Positions 33,001-45,185 of a DNA stretch of 64,000 nt are shown one piece after another (within the stretch, counting starts at the first letter, position 1; every line of letters begins with the position of its first letter). The notes beneath the pieces are model-generated. The model was not told where the DNA came from and made no database searches. It saw only the letters and a list, made by a program, of their open reading frames with translations. The translations under genes were made by a program, and so were the position numbers. The stretch covers positions 5,919,613-5,983,612 of the forward strand of contig NC_052357.1 of NCBI RefSeq assembly GCF_009727055.1, written 5' to 3'. The stretch is from Benincasa hispida. Lineage: Eukaryota > Streptophyta > Magnoliopsida > Cucurbitales > Cucurbitaceae.

Positions 33001-36000
33001 AATAGTATCTATCTGTGCCTTTATTATAAATCTCTAGGTTAAATCAAAATCTAGTGAACTTTCAAAAGGTTCTGATTACAATATTGAAAGTTGAGTAATG
33101 TTTAGAAGTCCTTGTCATTTAGGGAACTATCGAAAGGATATGATGCTATGACCTCTTATTGGATTATTGTTGGCTAATTTGACACAACATAATGCATGGA
33201 AAAAGAAGGTTGATTTGATTAGTTGATCTTAACAAATCATCTCAAATATACTAGTTCCACTATTTGGGACTCATTTTGTGGTCAGTAGAAGAAAATGATT
33301 TGCGTGCAATGATCGCAGGTTTTGGTTGCTTCCGATGACCAAAAGAAGCAAAACAGTCGTGAAGAAGACAAGAAAAAAGCTTCAAGGTCTTCAAAAGACA
33401 CCAAGGCAAAAGATCTCTTGGAATCACATGTCGAAATGGATTCTAGGATTTTGTCTGCTCTTCTAACTGTTAGTATTCTGTTTATTTTTCTAAAGTTATA
33501 AATTAAGAAATGGTAAATTGAAAGATGAATTCAAGCATTTTCTTTAGTCAAATTTAAGTTCTTTTTCCCTGATCCTATTTATGGGAGTTCTATTTATATT
33601 CTGATTGTTCTCTCTGTGTGGCTGTCTAATAGGGAGTAAATAGAGCGTTCCCCTACGTCTTGAGCAAGGAAGCTGATGACATCATTGAGGTTCAATCACC
33701 GATGCTTTTTCAGCTAGTAAGCTCAATGGCGTACATTAATTTTATTTCAAGAGTTTTGAGGTTATGTTATCAAAGTGCTCAAATTTTGATAAACGTCTAC
33801 TTTTTCAGGTTCACTCCAAGAATTTTAATGTGGCAGTTCAAGGGTTTATGCTTCTCGATAAAGTATCGTCCAAAAATCAAGTTGTCAGTGACCGCTTCTT
33901 CCGTGCCCTGTACTCAAAATTATTACTTCCAGCCGCCATGAACTCGTCAAAGGCAAGCCTATCTTTTGTTTTATTTTGGGACTCACATATCTTTACTTAG
34001 GATATGTCGAGCACCCCATTATAATTGTAATTTTACGTGTTCTAATCTTTTCTAAGAGCATCCTGAATTATATTTTTTTTAATTGACCTATTTGCAGGCA
34101 GAAATGTTTATTGGTCTTCTTCTGAGAGCAATGAAGAATGATGTGAACTTAAAGCGTGTAGCTGCTTATGCAAAGCGTATCTTGCAGGCAATTGTCGCTT
34201 ACTCTTCCTCCCAATGTCATTTTACTTTTGTTCTTAAGAGTTTACATTTATTGTGGAATTGCTATATCTCGAATCTTTGATGTACAGGTTGCTCTTCAAC
34301 AACCACCTCAATATGCCTGTGGATGCCTATTTCTTCTTTCTGAAGTTCTTAAAGCAAGGCCTTCCTTATGGTAATGCTGTTTAGTACGATTTAATGATGA
34401 TTTTAAGTTTGAGTTGGAAGGATTAACAGTATTTACTCAGTTCAGTTAAGTCTAAAAGAGCCTTGGGTTTACAGGAATATGGTTCTCCAGAATGAGTCGG
34501 TTGATGATGAACTTGAACATTTTGAAGATGTAGTAGAAGAAGAAAATATCAACAAAACAATCACTGAACTAAGAGTACATAAAGATGATGTCCAGTGTGA
34601 CAGTGACGCTGCTTCATCGGAGGACGACGATTCTCCTGACGAAGATGACGAGTCTCCAGTTTCTCATTCTGAAGACGAAAGTTTAGATCTTGATGGGGAG
34701 TTGCTCATGAGATATGATTCCAAAGATGCTGATGAACCCGCCGTAAAAAAACCTGGTGAAAACGGGCAGCAATCTCTTACACCTTGTAAGGGATTGTCAC
34801 TTCCTGGAGGGTACAATCCACGGCACAGGGAGCCATCTTACTGGTAATTTCCTTTCTCAAATCTTTTTTAGCAATTTTCAACCATCATATTAAATTAGTA
34901 TATGGTAGTAGAAGTCAAATATTAATTACAAGTGGATGATAGCTAATCCATCTAGTAACATGTATTTGCTTAACATGACTCAAAAAAGTGAAGCCAATGC
35001 GACTTTGGATCGTTTACACTTATTCTTTTGTTCTTTCTTTCTAAGTGTCGATTTTTACTCGTTAATTCTTATTGAACTACCATCAGCAACGCAGATCGTG
35101 CAAGCTGGTGGGAGCTTGTAGTCCTAGCTTCTCATGTGCACCCATCAGTTGCTACCATGGCTCAAACTCTTCTTTCCGGTGCTAATATTGTCTACAATGG
35201 GAACCCGCTTAATGACTTGTCACTTACAGCTTTCTTGGATAAGTTCATGGAGAAGAAACCTAAAGCAAGCACATGGCATGGTGGTTCCCAAATAGAACCA
35301 GCCAAGAAGGTGCTCAATTGACTTTGTTATTCTATCATTTTTTTGCTATGTGACATTTTCATGTCATTTCATGCTTAGAAAAAGTTATTGGATTTGAGTA
35401 GCTGACTCATGTTTTGTTTCTCTCAGCTTGACATGAACAACCATTTAATTGGACCAGAAATATTGTCATTGGCTGAAGAAGATGTGCCCCCAGAAGATCT
35501 TGTGTTCCACAAGTTCTACACGTTTAAAATGAACTCCTCGAAGAAACCAAAGAAGAAAAAGAAGAAAGGAGCAGATGAGGAGGCTGCTGAAGATTTGTTT
35601 GGTGGAGCTGTTGAGGCTGACTACAACGACGATGCTGCCGAAGATCTGTCAGATGTCGACATGGTTGGTGCGGATGAGAGTGATAACGAAGAGATTGAGA
35701 ATTTGTTGGATTCTGCTAATCCTTCAGGAGAAGCAGATGGTGACTATGACTATGATGACTTGGATCAAGTTGCCAATGAAAGCGATGAAGACTTGGTTGG
35801 TAATAGCAGTGATGAGGAGATGGATATACATTCTGACATTGCAGGTGGAGAAGATTTAGGTTCTAGCAGTGATGAAATGCTAAGCGGCAGCGATAATAAC
35901 GACTTAGGAAAGGATTCAGACGATGAACCTAAGGAGAGGAAAGCAAAAGCATCACCTTTTGCAAGCCTCGAAGAATACGAGCACTTAATAAACGAGGACG

Positions 36001-36095
36001 GTGATCTTAAAAAAAAGTCTACTAAAGAGAAGACGAAGTCAAAATCAAAATCAAATTCGAAGGCCAGGAAGAGGAAGAGAGACTCTCGCAAGTAG
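30079..36095 (+). CDS. SWA2: NOC1/SWA2-like nucleolar ribosome-biogenesis protein, 16 exons
   Basis: Plant homologue of yeast Noc1/Mak21 and human CEBPZ, an early 60S pre-ribosome factor in the nucleolus; Arabidopsis SWA2 is needed for gametophyte divisions. Exons as I read them: 30079-30754, 31317-31392, 31494-31613, 31888-31963, 32172-32240, 32343-32423, 32608-32679, 32869-32961, 33319-33468, 33633-33716, 33809-33952, 34098-34187, 34288-34370, 34475-34843, 35087-35309, 35427-36095. They sum to 3,075 bases, 1,024 residues, near the Arabidopsis length as I remember it. The start at MAASK is chosen because the in-frame ATG at 29,848 lies in promoter-like sequence. Domains: lysine/proline-rich N-terminus; helical repeat region; CBF/MAK21 domain at about 500-760 (FFRALYSKLLLP, MFIGLLLRAMKND, LQQPPQYACGCLFLLSEVL, ASWWELVVLASHVHPSV); acidic tracts in exons 14 and 16; basic tail ARKRKRDSRK as nuclear/nucleolar signal. 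Introns 11 and 12 appear to use GC donors. No break is visible; probably functional. Confidence 0.93.
33953..34097 (+). other. Intron 11 of the SWA2-like gene, GC-AG type
   Basis: The upstream exon ends TCAAAG and the intron begins GCAAGC, a good match to the consensus of GC-AG introns; it ends TTTGCAG. The join gives SSK-AEMFIG, as expected for the family. A GT donor about 15 bases further on would also keep frame but would add five residues that the family lacks. Confidence 0.7.
34188..34287 (+). other. Intron 12 of the SWA2-like gene, probable GC-AG type
   Basis: The upstream exon ends CTTGCAG and the intron begins GCAATT; it ends TGTACAG. The join gives RILQ-VALQQPPQ. Using the GT six bases downstream would add only two residues (A, I) in frame, so the GC donor is likely but not certain. 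Confidence 0.5.
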
Positions 36096-37163
36096 GTAAT
36101 TCCATTCCTATCCTTAACCAGACCCTCCCCCACCCCACCCCCATATTGAAAAACAATTGATACCCACCAAACCTGCATATGAAATTTTATTATTAGAACT
36201 GTCTTGGGTTTGGTTGGTAAACAAAAAAATTAGAGAAATGAGCATTCTTTACATTAATTTTGGTTTGGATCAACTCAAAAACCAACATACATCGCCATGT
36301 GGGGAAGTCGGCTTTCGACATCAGGTTTGCCAAACAATTCTCATTCAGAATTATATTTTGTCTTCTGTGATTCCCATATTTAATCTTAATCCACTTTGTC
36401 TTAACTTCTGTGCACATTACACAGACACCATATCTTCAACATGGTGAAATTTTTGTTTGTTTCTATCAGATTCATGAATCCTATATTACTGATTGATTGA
36501 TCTCCAAGATTCTGAGCTGCAATCTCTGATTATATGGGTTCAATATTTGGTAGAAGATAAAAGTTTTTGTTTTGATAGATGATGATTAGTGCAATGATTG
36601 ACCCGTACGATCCAAATCAGGACCGAGCTGTAAAGTTTCTTCACCAAACATAGAATAAGGATGAGAAGGCTTTAGTTAAGCTAGCTACCAAAAGAAAACA
36701 AAAGAAAATCTTAAAAGGAAAGCAAGGAGGGGCGGCATTGTTTTTGCTGATGAGTTTATAGGTGGCAGAACTATCACGTTGTATATTGGATAACAACTTG
36801 TCACAGATTACTCTTTAGATCCAATTCAGGTTCGATGGTTTTGTCCTTTTTTCTGTCTTCTCCATTTGGACCACCCAAAACTATTGGTTTTGGTGTGAAA
36901 AACTTTGCTCCAACTACTGACAACCTCTCTATGATAAGCCATGGAGAGGAGAATTTAAGTTTTTCTTTTAAAGCTGACTGGAAACTGAAATCTTATCAAT
37001 ATGTCAGTGATTTATTATCCAGCGATAAATAGCATTCAAGAATTGTGTGGAGCTTGTGACGTGTTGAATATTGAAGGAAAAAAGTATATTTTACCATATT
37101 AGTAGTAATTCTTTGAGAGTAAGATTTGTGTTTTAGCAAGTTGAATACGAGACTGACATTGGT
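36096..37163. other. Intergenic region after the SWA2-like gene
   Basis: 3' UTR and intergenic DNA. A 65-codon open stretch at 36,835-37,032 has fairly ordinary coding-like composition (FGPPKTIGFGVKNFAP, then LSSDK and a stop) but I recognise no family, and no upstream exon with a clear splice join is visible. It could be a gene relic. Confidence 0.4.
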
Positions 37164-37700
37164 GAGCTACTAGGCCAACAAGTTTGACCAAATAGGTTGA
37201 AAATCGAATTCACTGTAGTAGGTGAAATTTAGGAACCAATAAAACCATTCAAAACGAAAATTGATTGAAATTGTGGACCGAAGTAGAAAGTTCATTGACC
37301 ATTGAACCTAAGAGACAAATAAATCTATCTAAATCAAAGAACTGCACTTAACATTGAAGGATGATTTGTTATCAGATTGTACTCGTATGGAATGCAAACG
37401 TGAGAAGGCAATGAGAAAATTCAATTAGCTACTAGACCAACAAGGTTGATCATATAGGTTGAAGTTGATTGAATTGATAACTTCACTGAAGTCATGAAAC
37501 TTAGGACCAATAAAACCACCCCAAAACAACTAACAAGATTAACCAAATCGATTGAAATTGTTGACTGAAGTAGAAAATTCAATGACCGTTGAATCATAAG
37601 AGACTAAAATTGACCAAATTTTATCTGAATTGAACGGTTGAACTTAACATAGAATGATGATTCATTCTCGGATCGAACTTGAGAAGGCAATGAAAATTCA
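37164..37700 (+). repeat. Diverged tandem duplication, two units of ~265 bases
   Basis: Unit 1 (about 37,164-37,425) and unit 2 (about 37,426-37,700) share the order of blocks: GCTACTAG(G/A)CCAACAAG, an AATAAAACCA segment, GATTGAAATTGT, GAAGTAGAAA, and ACTTAACAT(T/A)GAA, with small indels. Not coding. Confidence 0.7.
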
Positions 37701-38676
37701 ATTAAATTGATTTGATCTCTCACAGTAAAATTGACAAAGGGGTTGACTGATGCTAATAATTGGGAGAAAGATCCCATATTCATTAAAGTTGAAAGAGAAA
37801 CTGATGTGTTACTGAGACAAGACAAGAAAAAGGACATGGATTTGAAAGATGTTTGGTTGGAAAAATGAAAAGCTGAGGAGGCAGATAACAAAAACATAGA
37901 GTGCAACTAAATACAAAAAAGAAAAAGGCAGTTCAATGGGATCAAAGAAAAAGCTAATTTAAATGAAAGGTAATCAATCCTTTTTTTTTTTTTTTTTCCC
38001 TTTTTTGAATCAAAGACGAATTTTTGAAGCTGGATGGCATTGGCAGATTACCAACCAACAAGTTATTTTATTTATTTATTTATTTTGTAATTAAAAAAAA
38101 GCTTTATTTTTTTCTTTTTTGCACGATTCCTTTTTCTGACACTATTGATATGCTTAAATATTTGTTCATATGATATAATAATCATTTTTTATATTTCTAA
38201 TACCCTTTCAAAACGACAACTGGGTCTTCACTGGCATTTTCCATCACCTATCCCTTTTTCCTCTCTCAATTCATTCTCTCTCTCTAAATAAAATACTTTT
38301 TATTCTTATCTATATGTTCCAATTGGCATCTTATTTACTATTTAGCTTCAATTTAATCACTTAATTTTGATCAATTTTCTCCCAAACACTTTTGTTTGTG
38401 TGAAATTTATCAATGTATTAGTGTTGGTTTACTCTCCATTCATATCTTATATTAAATAATTTAATTAAATTTATTGTAGTTCCTCTATTTAAGTTTTTAG
38501 GTTCATTTGATGATGTATCATGTATCAGAAAATTCATGTTATGTCATTTTCTTTTTAACAATTTGATATTAATTTTTATTCGCTAAACTTTCTACAAAAT
38601 TTCGAATTCATTAGTGAGGACTAGAAATTCATCAACTAAAACAACGATTAGTGATTTCTTACACATGAAAGAGTTG
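37701..38676. other. Intergenic, AT-rich with long T runs
   Basis: No gene seen. Contains a T run of about 18 bases at 37,980-37,998 and CT-rich stretches near 38,270. Minus-strand open frame at 37,604-37,906 has no recognisable domain. Confidence 0.5.
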
Positions 38677-38945
38677 TTAATACTCGGTAATAATAATGAT
38701 ATATTTTGAGTTATGTGATGAATTCAAAATTGTGAAAGAGAGAAGAAGAAAACTAAATCAACTTGGAAAAGAAATCTTATAGAGTTAATTTATGAACATT
38801 AATATTCAGCAATGAAATATTTTGAGTTACTTGATGGAATATAAATTGTGAAAGAGAGAGAAGAAAAAGTAACTCGAAAGAAATATAGTAGTGCTAGTTT
38901 ATGGAAATACATCACAAGAAAATTGTTAATATTCATTATTTGGTA
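38677..38945 (+). repeat. Imperfect tandem repeat, unit ~125 bases
   Basis: Units at about 38,677-38,798 and 38,799-38,926 share TTAATA(C/T)TC, ATATTTTGAGTTA, AATTGTGAAAGAGAGA and a later TAGTTTATG-type block; a third unit begins at 38,927 and decays. Noncoding, upstream of the SAUR gene. Confidence 0.55.
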
Positions 38946-39756
38946 CCAATGTCCGGCGGTGATACAATTGAAACTACTTGATCAAATTATGTAGACTAAC
39001 TTAAATTTTGAACCATAATCATCAAATAGCTCGATATGAGTATAACTCAATCTGTCAAGATATTACTCACCTTCTTAAAAATTGGATCTCAAAATTCTTG
39101 GTAAAACTTTCTTTAAAAACATTATAAATTTATCGTTTATATATGTATTTGTATCATTCCATTGGTTATGACCACTTCATTTTCTTAATTCATAACTTTA
39201 TTGAATAAAAAAGTGATGCATTAAAAATAACGGTTCGCCATAGAATTAACAACCAAATTGATTCTTTCGGATAACAAAATAACAAAATTGATTTGTCAAT
39301 ATAATAAAAGGAAAGAAAAAAAATTGAATATTGTTTAATTGATTAATGAAGTTGGTGGGTTGAACACGAACAATTATACAAAGAAAGTTGAAACATTACA
39401 CGTGTCAAAACCTGGTACGTATATGTTGATGATTATATCTTAATTTGCATTTTTAATATATATAAATAAATTACAACGGAATGTTTTAATTAAAATTACA
39501 AACAATTCCATTTTCTTTTTTTATTTTGATGATATTTTGGCGTTTTATATTACCAAACCTCATGTACAAAATTAAAATAAAAATGCAACCAAAAATATCA
39601 CTCTTTATCAATATGCGTGTGGGCCATGTACGTATAATTCTTCTTCTTCTTTTCTTCTTCTTCCATTTTCCTTTGTTTTTATATAACGAAGCTTCCCTTT
39701 CTCTTTCCCTCACCCTTCTCTAAACTTTTCCCTATTTCTCTCTACAATTTTCAGCC
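38946..39756 (+). promoter_or_regulatory. Upstream region of the SAUR gene: G-box, TATA box, pyrimidine-rich leader
   Basis: A perfect G-box CACGTG at 39,399-39,404 lies about 355 bases before the start codon; bHLH (such as PIF) and bZIP factors bind this motif. A TATA box (TTATATAA, about 39,679-39,686) lies about 70 bases before the start, and the leader is CT-rich. No clear TGTCTC auxin element was noticed. The rest of the stretch is AT-rich noncoding DNA. Confidence 0.55.
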
Positions 39757-40128
39757 ATGGTCAAAGCCGGAACTCTCACCAAGCTCAAGTCAGCCATTAA
39801 GAGATGGCCTTCGATTACCAAGCTCGGTCGGAGCTCTAGCTCGGTGTCGGTTGCCGCCGTGAGTGATGGTGCCAATATTGGCGAAAACATCTCTAAGGAG
39901 CTTCGTACGGTCTATGTCGGTAAGTCCCGACGACCGTATTATGTCAGCTTGGATGTCGTAGCACATCCTTTGTTTCAAGAGTTGGTTGATAAGTCATCGT
40001 TTGACGACGAAGGCGCGGTGGTGGTTTCTTGTGAGGTCGTCATGTTTGAGCATTTGTTGTGGATGTTGGAGAATGCGGCCACGCAATTGGGGTCGACTGA
40101 GGAACTCGTCGAGTTCTACACTTGTTGA
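39757..40128 (+). CDS. SAUR78: SAUR family protein (SAUR76/77/78-like)
   Basis: Small auxin up RNA protein, 123 residues, single exon, as is usual for the family. SAURs of this type act in auxin/ethylene-linked growth control. A basic N-terminus (KLKSAIKRW, TKLGRSSSSVS) is followed by the SAUR core from about residue 48: RTVYVGKSRRPYYVSLDVV, then HPLFQELVDKS, the acidic DDEGAVVVSCEV and FEHLLWMLEN, and the short C-terminus EELVEFYTC, characteristic of the SAUR76-78 group. The start is the first ATG after a TATA box and pyrimidine-rich leader (context GCCATGG). It lies 3.66 kb downstream of the SWA2-like gene on the same strand; Arabidopsis SAUR78 (At1g72430) is, from memory, next to SWA2 (At1g72440), which supports the assignment. 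The exact paralogue is inferred. Confidence 0.9.
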   Translation: MVKAGTLTKLKSAIKRWPSITKLGRSSSSVSVAAVSDGANIGENISKELRTVYVGKSRRPYYVSLDVVAHPLFQELVDKSSFDDEGAVVVSCEVVMFEHLLWMLENAATQLGSTEELVEFYTC

Positions 40129-41739
40129 CTCGGCGGTTGTAGCGGTTAATGCGGCGGATGGACGACGGCGGTGAACGGCATGCATAATACAAAGTCTAAT
40201 AATTTAATTAAGGTGTAAAGATGTTTGGTAGCTAATGTTTGTTGAGAGAAATTGAACGTCGTTGCTGGAATGTGTATTTTTTTTTTTTAGTTTTATGATA
40301 ATTAATCATGATTAATTAAACAATATAATTAAAGATTGCTACTTAATTACATAATTTAATTTTAATTCTTGGTTTTTGTTGTCGTGTTTCTATTAGCTCA
40401 TTTATTTTAATTGGACTTTTTTTTGTTCCAAATAAATAAATAAAAGTTAACTCTCTCTAACCGATGGGTGAACTAAACTTGTACTTTTTTATGAAGAATT
40501 TAAAAAATGAATAAATATCTATTTAAATTATTTCAATCAATTTAGCGTTAAATTAATCGTTGATTGACGGCTCTACTTAGAATATGAATAATATAAAGCA
40601 TTTCAATTTTTAATTTTGATGTCTATGGATTTAAAATTAAAGTTACAAATATGAAAATTTGAAATATATATACAAATGTGTCTACAATTTTTTTTCTTTG
40701 ATGTGAAATGAAAAGGAATTTATTTTTTAAGTCTCCAAATTCTGTTACGTAGTGTAAGGGACGATTGACTCATGACCATTTTATAATAGTGATTTCATTT
40801 TATGAAATTTTGTCCATTTATATATTCTTTTGAAATTAATTCTAAATATGATTTTTTTTAAAGTAATTGTAAAAATTAGAGTATATATATATATATTTTA
40901 AAAAATATCAACCTCTGCTTGTTCAAATTATTTTTTTACTTATTAGGTTTGTATTATTACCTTCCTCAAATTTCTATTTTTACAACGTTGGTCATTGCTA
41001 GGGTTATATTTGTTGTCAACTCTCCGTAGTCTTTTTGTTTTCTTAAGAATAAACATTTTATTTGGGTTAAAATATCTATTAAAAATTTGGAGTCAAAGGT
41101 AGAAAATTCCTTTTCTGTCACTATCTCCTAAATTCTCGAACAATCAAGTTAGAGATTCTTCCTCTATTAAAATTGGTTCAATAGATAATTTTTCTATTGT
41201 TTATTATTATTATTATTATTATTTTCTTGTAAAATGACTTGAATCTATTAATGGATGCTTCTAACGATCAAGTTTCGTTAAGTCGTATTCGTATTTATGT
41301 TATTTACAATTTTTATTTTTTAGAGAAGTTTACTACACAAACTTTCTAACTCTACTGATGTCTCTGAATCTGTAATATGATATTTTATCTCAACTAATAA
41401 TAAGCTATTATCTCCTTCTGCTCATGGACATAGCTAATACACTGTTAGTGAGTCACGTAAATCTTTGTATCAATTCTCTATTGTTTACGTTTTTTTTAAA
41501 AAAAAAAAATTTGTGATTCTCTAAACTTAAAAGCAATTCAAAATGACCTTATAATGAACCATTTATATACATAAAGTTGTGTGATTTCTGTAGTTTTTGA
41601 AGTTGGATTATAATCATGTTATCCTGCCTCTCAAAAGTCTTGTTTGGTATGAGTTTGGCAAATGTAGGGTTCATGTACAACGAAAGTACCCTACCCAAGC
41701 AATCATTTGCTTTATATATATATATATTTATATATAGAG
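40129..41739. other. Intergenic, 3' side of the SAUR gene
   Basis: Contains AATAAA-type polyadenylation signals at 40,431-40,442, roughly 300 bases after the stop codon. Otherwise AT-rich with simple repeats, (TTA)n near 41,206-41,223 and (AT)n near 40,883 and 41,716. No gene seen. Confidence 0.5.
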
Positions 41740-41975
41740 TAATTACAATTGGTAGCATTTTTAGGAATAATAACCAAATGTATAACATCATTTAAAAAAA
41801 AATTGCAAATATAGACAAGTCTATCAGCGATAGACTTTATCGTTGATAGACTATTACCAGTGATATGGTCTATCACTGATAGACTATTTAAATTTAGTCA
41901 TATTTGCAATTTTTTTAACATTATGTTATATCTGCTAATATTTTGAGTCTAATATTTATATTTGCAACTGTAAAG
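41740..41975. mobile_element. MITE-like palindromic element
   Basis: A foldback unit: left TTGCAAATATAGAC and right ATTTGCAATTTTTT arms flank a core built of (T)CTATCA(G/C)(C/T)GATAGACT repeats, itself palindromic; outer ends ATTACAATTG and CAACTGTAA are inverted. No coding capacity. I recall very similar elements scattered through cucurbit introns and promoters. Confidence 0.6.
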
Positions 41976-44791
41976 ATACATATCATCCCAAAATAATGAT
42001 TTTAATGGCTATGCAAGAGAAAATGAAGACATTATAATGAGTGGTTTTTTTTTTTTTTTTTTCAAATAATAATTAGTGTTAATTAACTTTCAGAAGTCAG
42101 CATTAAATTTTAAAAAAAAGAAAGAAAAAAAGAATACAAACAATTAGAAGGTATGAAAGAAAGCTGTCAAAAGGTGGACAAATTGTTTGGCAGAACTTGA
42201 AATTTCCATCCTAATTAGAAAAAAAGTGAAGAAAATTGGAAAGATTATATATACAACTCATGTTTGAAATTTGAAAATTACATTAATTTAATTAGAAAAG
42301 TAATTAGAGAGCCATTTTGATTGTATTGGGCATGCATGCATTGAGAATTCATATACTTAATCATATTGCTTTAATTATGTACATTAATTACTTTTCAAGT
42401 TTGCTTTCAGATTAAGAAGGTGATCATTTTAAATACTCCCTTGAAAGTATATGGAGAAAGAGTGTTGGAAAAGAAGGAAAAAAGGAACTTTGATGGTGAT
42501 GAGAGATTTTAATGGTTAATGACAGATCATAATCTCTTTTCTTATTAAAACTGAGGCAAATTCATAGTACCAAATAAAAGTTAGGCTTAAAGGATATTTA
42601 AAATATACCCACACACATTAAGTTCAAGTAATTAATTGGTTCTCTATTTGAAATTTATTAAGTTATTTATATTCAGCTGAGTATCATAGCTAAAGACTTT
42701 TTTTTTTTTTTTTTTGGTATCAAAATGAAAATTCATGCATGCACTTAATCAAATAAAAGTTTATTGGTCAAATTGAAATTTATAATTAAGACCAATTTTA
42801 CTTCTTTCTTTATAAAACAAATTATCAGAGAATTTTGAACTTTCATATATCCTATGTACTATATTAGAATTTGAACCTTCGACTTAAGTACATGAGAGCT
42901 ATATTTATTTTGATAACTCCATTAGAATTTTAGATAAAATAACTTTCTACTAAAAGATATTGTACACAATCAAAGAAAGAACATGTCTTCGATTAATATA
43001 AAGCTTAATTTACAAGATTGTTGCCATTAAGAAAACACTTTATACTAATGTGATTTATGAAATTAAAGACAACAAAACTGAGTTGAGATGGATTTAAACT
43101 TGTTTTAAGAATATTATAAGAAAATTACAATTAAGCAAGCAACTAATCATATATAGATGACACTAATTAGAATACTCAATTACTATTTTACGTTTTAAAA
43201 GAAAAAAAAAATACAATATAAATATATAGGATAAATTTGAAAAAAAAAAAAAACTTGCTATATATTTAGCCACGGACTTTTAATTTCATTTAATATTTTA
43301 ACATCTTACTTTGTTTTAAATTAAATAAGTGTTACAATTTTTATTATCTTGATAAGCTTTCATTGGAATGTTCTTTAAAAAAGGAAATACACTTTCATGA
43401 ATGTCATTTGTAATGAACTAATGAATATATCTTTTAAATCTAACTTAATTAAACCTTAGAGAGATTTTTTTTTCCAAATAATTTGTGATTTCTTAGGAAG
43501 ATCATTCAATGGACAAGCTTCATGATTGGACTTTCTTTCTTTCTTTTGATGTTTGATGCTTATTGAAAGAAATTAGTGAGTTTGAGAAGAAACTTACTTT
43601 TTTTTTTTTTTTTAAATTATGAAAAAATTGAAAAATTAAAAGTTAATGAACCTATAAATATATAATATTCAATGACTACATTTTTTTTTTTTTTTTTTTG
43701 TTAAAATAACTGAAATTAAACCAAAAAAGTAAAAATTGCAACATTTGTTTTTAAGGGAAAAAACCTAACAAATTACTACTATTTTGGTGAGGGGATTGTT
43801 TTAAATAACAAAACTAGTGAAAAATATTTTCAAACATAAACTATCCATTAGTAATAGATAGTGATAATTTACTATATTTTTATAAATAAGTCAACTCATT
43901 TATTTATATTTAAAAATATTTTTTAATATATTTTACCGACTTGACCATTTATAACTTTTTTGTGTGTGTAAATGTAGCTTTTTGGTAATGAGGTGGAAAA
44001 TGAAAGAGAAATTAGATAAGGGGTTGTAATTAAATATATATTTATAGCCGCAATTAAAGTAGAGAATCTATTTGACCCTTTGAATAAACACGTTTGTTTG
44101 GGCTTGACTTGGTTCTTTTAATTTAACCCCAAAACTGGAAAGAAACAAAAATAAAAATGAAAAATAAAGAAATTAAGAATTTGTGCCCTACTGTGCTGAC
44201 ACATAACACTTTACTGTCCCCCCACCCCGAATTAAATTTAATTATTAAAATGCTGTGGTTGTAAATTATTTGTGATAGATCAAATCTGATTTCTGAACCT
44301 AAAAATGGGGAATTGGGAATCAGCAGCGGAATGGGCCTTTAAACCGTGTGCTATTACCACACCCCTTTGCCCATTGGATACTTTCTCCCAAATCTCATTC
44401 CAATTAACTACAATTTTAATCCTCAAAACCTTTTAAAATTTGTATTTCATATGTCCCAAAACTTTATAAATATTATTTTCAAACTCATACCATCTTGAAA
44501 ATTATCACCGATTACTTAAGTGAGCGAAGTTGGACCATAAATGTCATGTCATATATTGTTTTTTAATACGATACGGATTGAGGAGATTTGAACTACATAT
44601 ATATATTTTTTAATCACTAACACATATTATGTGTCATTTGAGTCAATTGAAATAATAAGATATATAGAAAAATATTCTTGAACCAAAAATTTATAGCTTG
44701 GAGACTTTTTTTTTTTTTTTTTTACAAATTATCTTACTCTTTTTGAGTATTTATAAGTTAAAAGTTGATTGGTTAGTGTTATATTTTAATT
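41976..44791. other. Intergenic, AT-rich, homopolymer-laden
   Basis: No gene or RNA is supported. It has T runs of 15-21 bases at about 42,047, 42,690, 43,598 and 43,680, and a small palindrome (ACTATCCATTAGTAATAGATAGT) in short form near 43,840 that may be a decayed MITE core. 44,190-44,400 is richer in GC and could be an old promoter, but nothing follows it. Confidence 0.45.
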
Positions 44792-44980
44792 AAATAATTT
44801 CAGTTGGTAGTACTTTTTAGGCTAATAATTAAATGTATAGCAACCATTTTTTAAAAATTATAAATATAACAAAATCTCAAAAATAAAATCTAAATTTTGT
44901 TATATTTGTAAATTTATTTTGTATTGTGATATATTTATTGATATTTTAGACTTCATTATTATATTTGCAATAACCTCTAA
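44792..44980. mobile_element. Decayed MITE-like element, second copy
   Basis: Same layout as 41,740-41,975: CAGTTGGTAGTA near the left end, TATAGCAACCATTTTTTAAA, an inner pair AAATATAACAAAAT / ATTTTGTTATATTT, and ATATTTGCAATAA at the right end. The GATAGA core is lost. Confidence 0.5.
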
Positions 44981-45185
44981 ATTCTAAGGAGATTGTTCCA
45001 TCTAAAAATATTTGTTAATTAAGAGTGTCATGTTAGTCATGAAATAGGCAGTCTTGTAAGACCATTACAATTTGAAAATTAAAATTAAAAATATAGTAGT
45101 ATACATATGTGTTTTATAGTGTATGTTGTTTTAGTATTATTATCGTGTTCTTAGGATATTCATCTAAAACCAACCATATAGAGGC

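Noticed and set aside
35765..36178. Minus-strand open frame rich in Phe, Asp and Ser
   Set aside because: Antisense shadow of the acidic and lysine-rich last exon of the SWA2-like gene.
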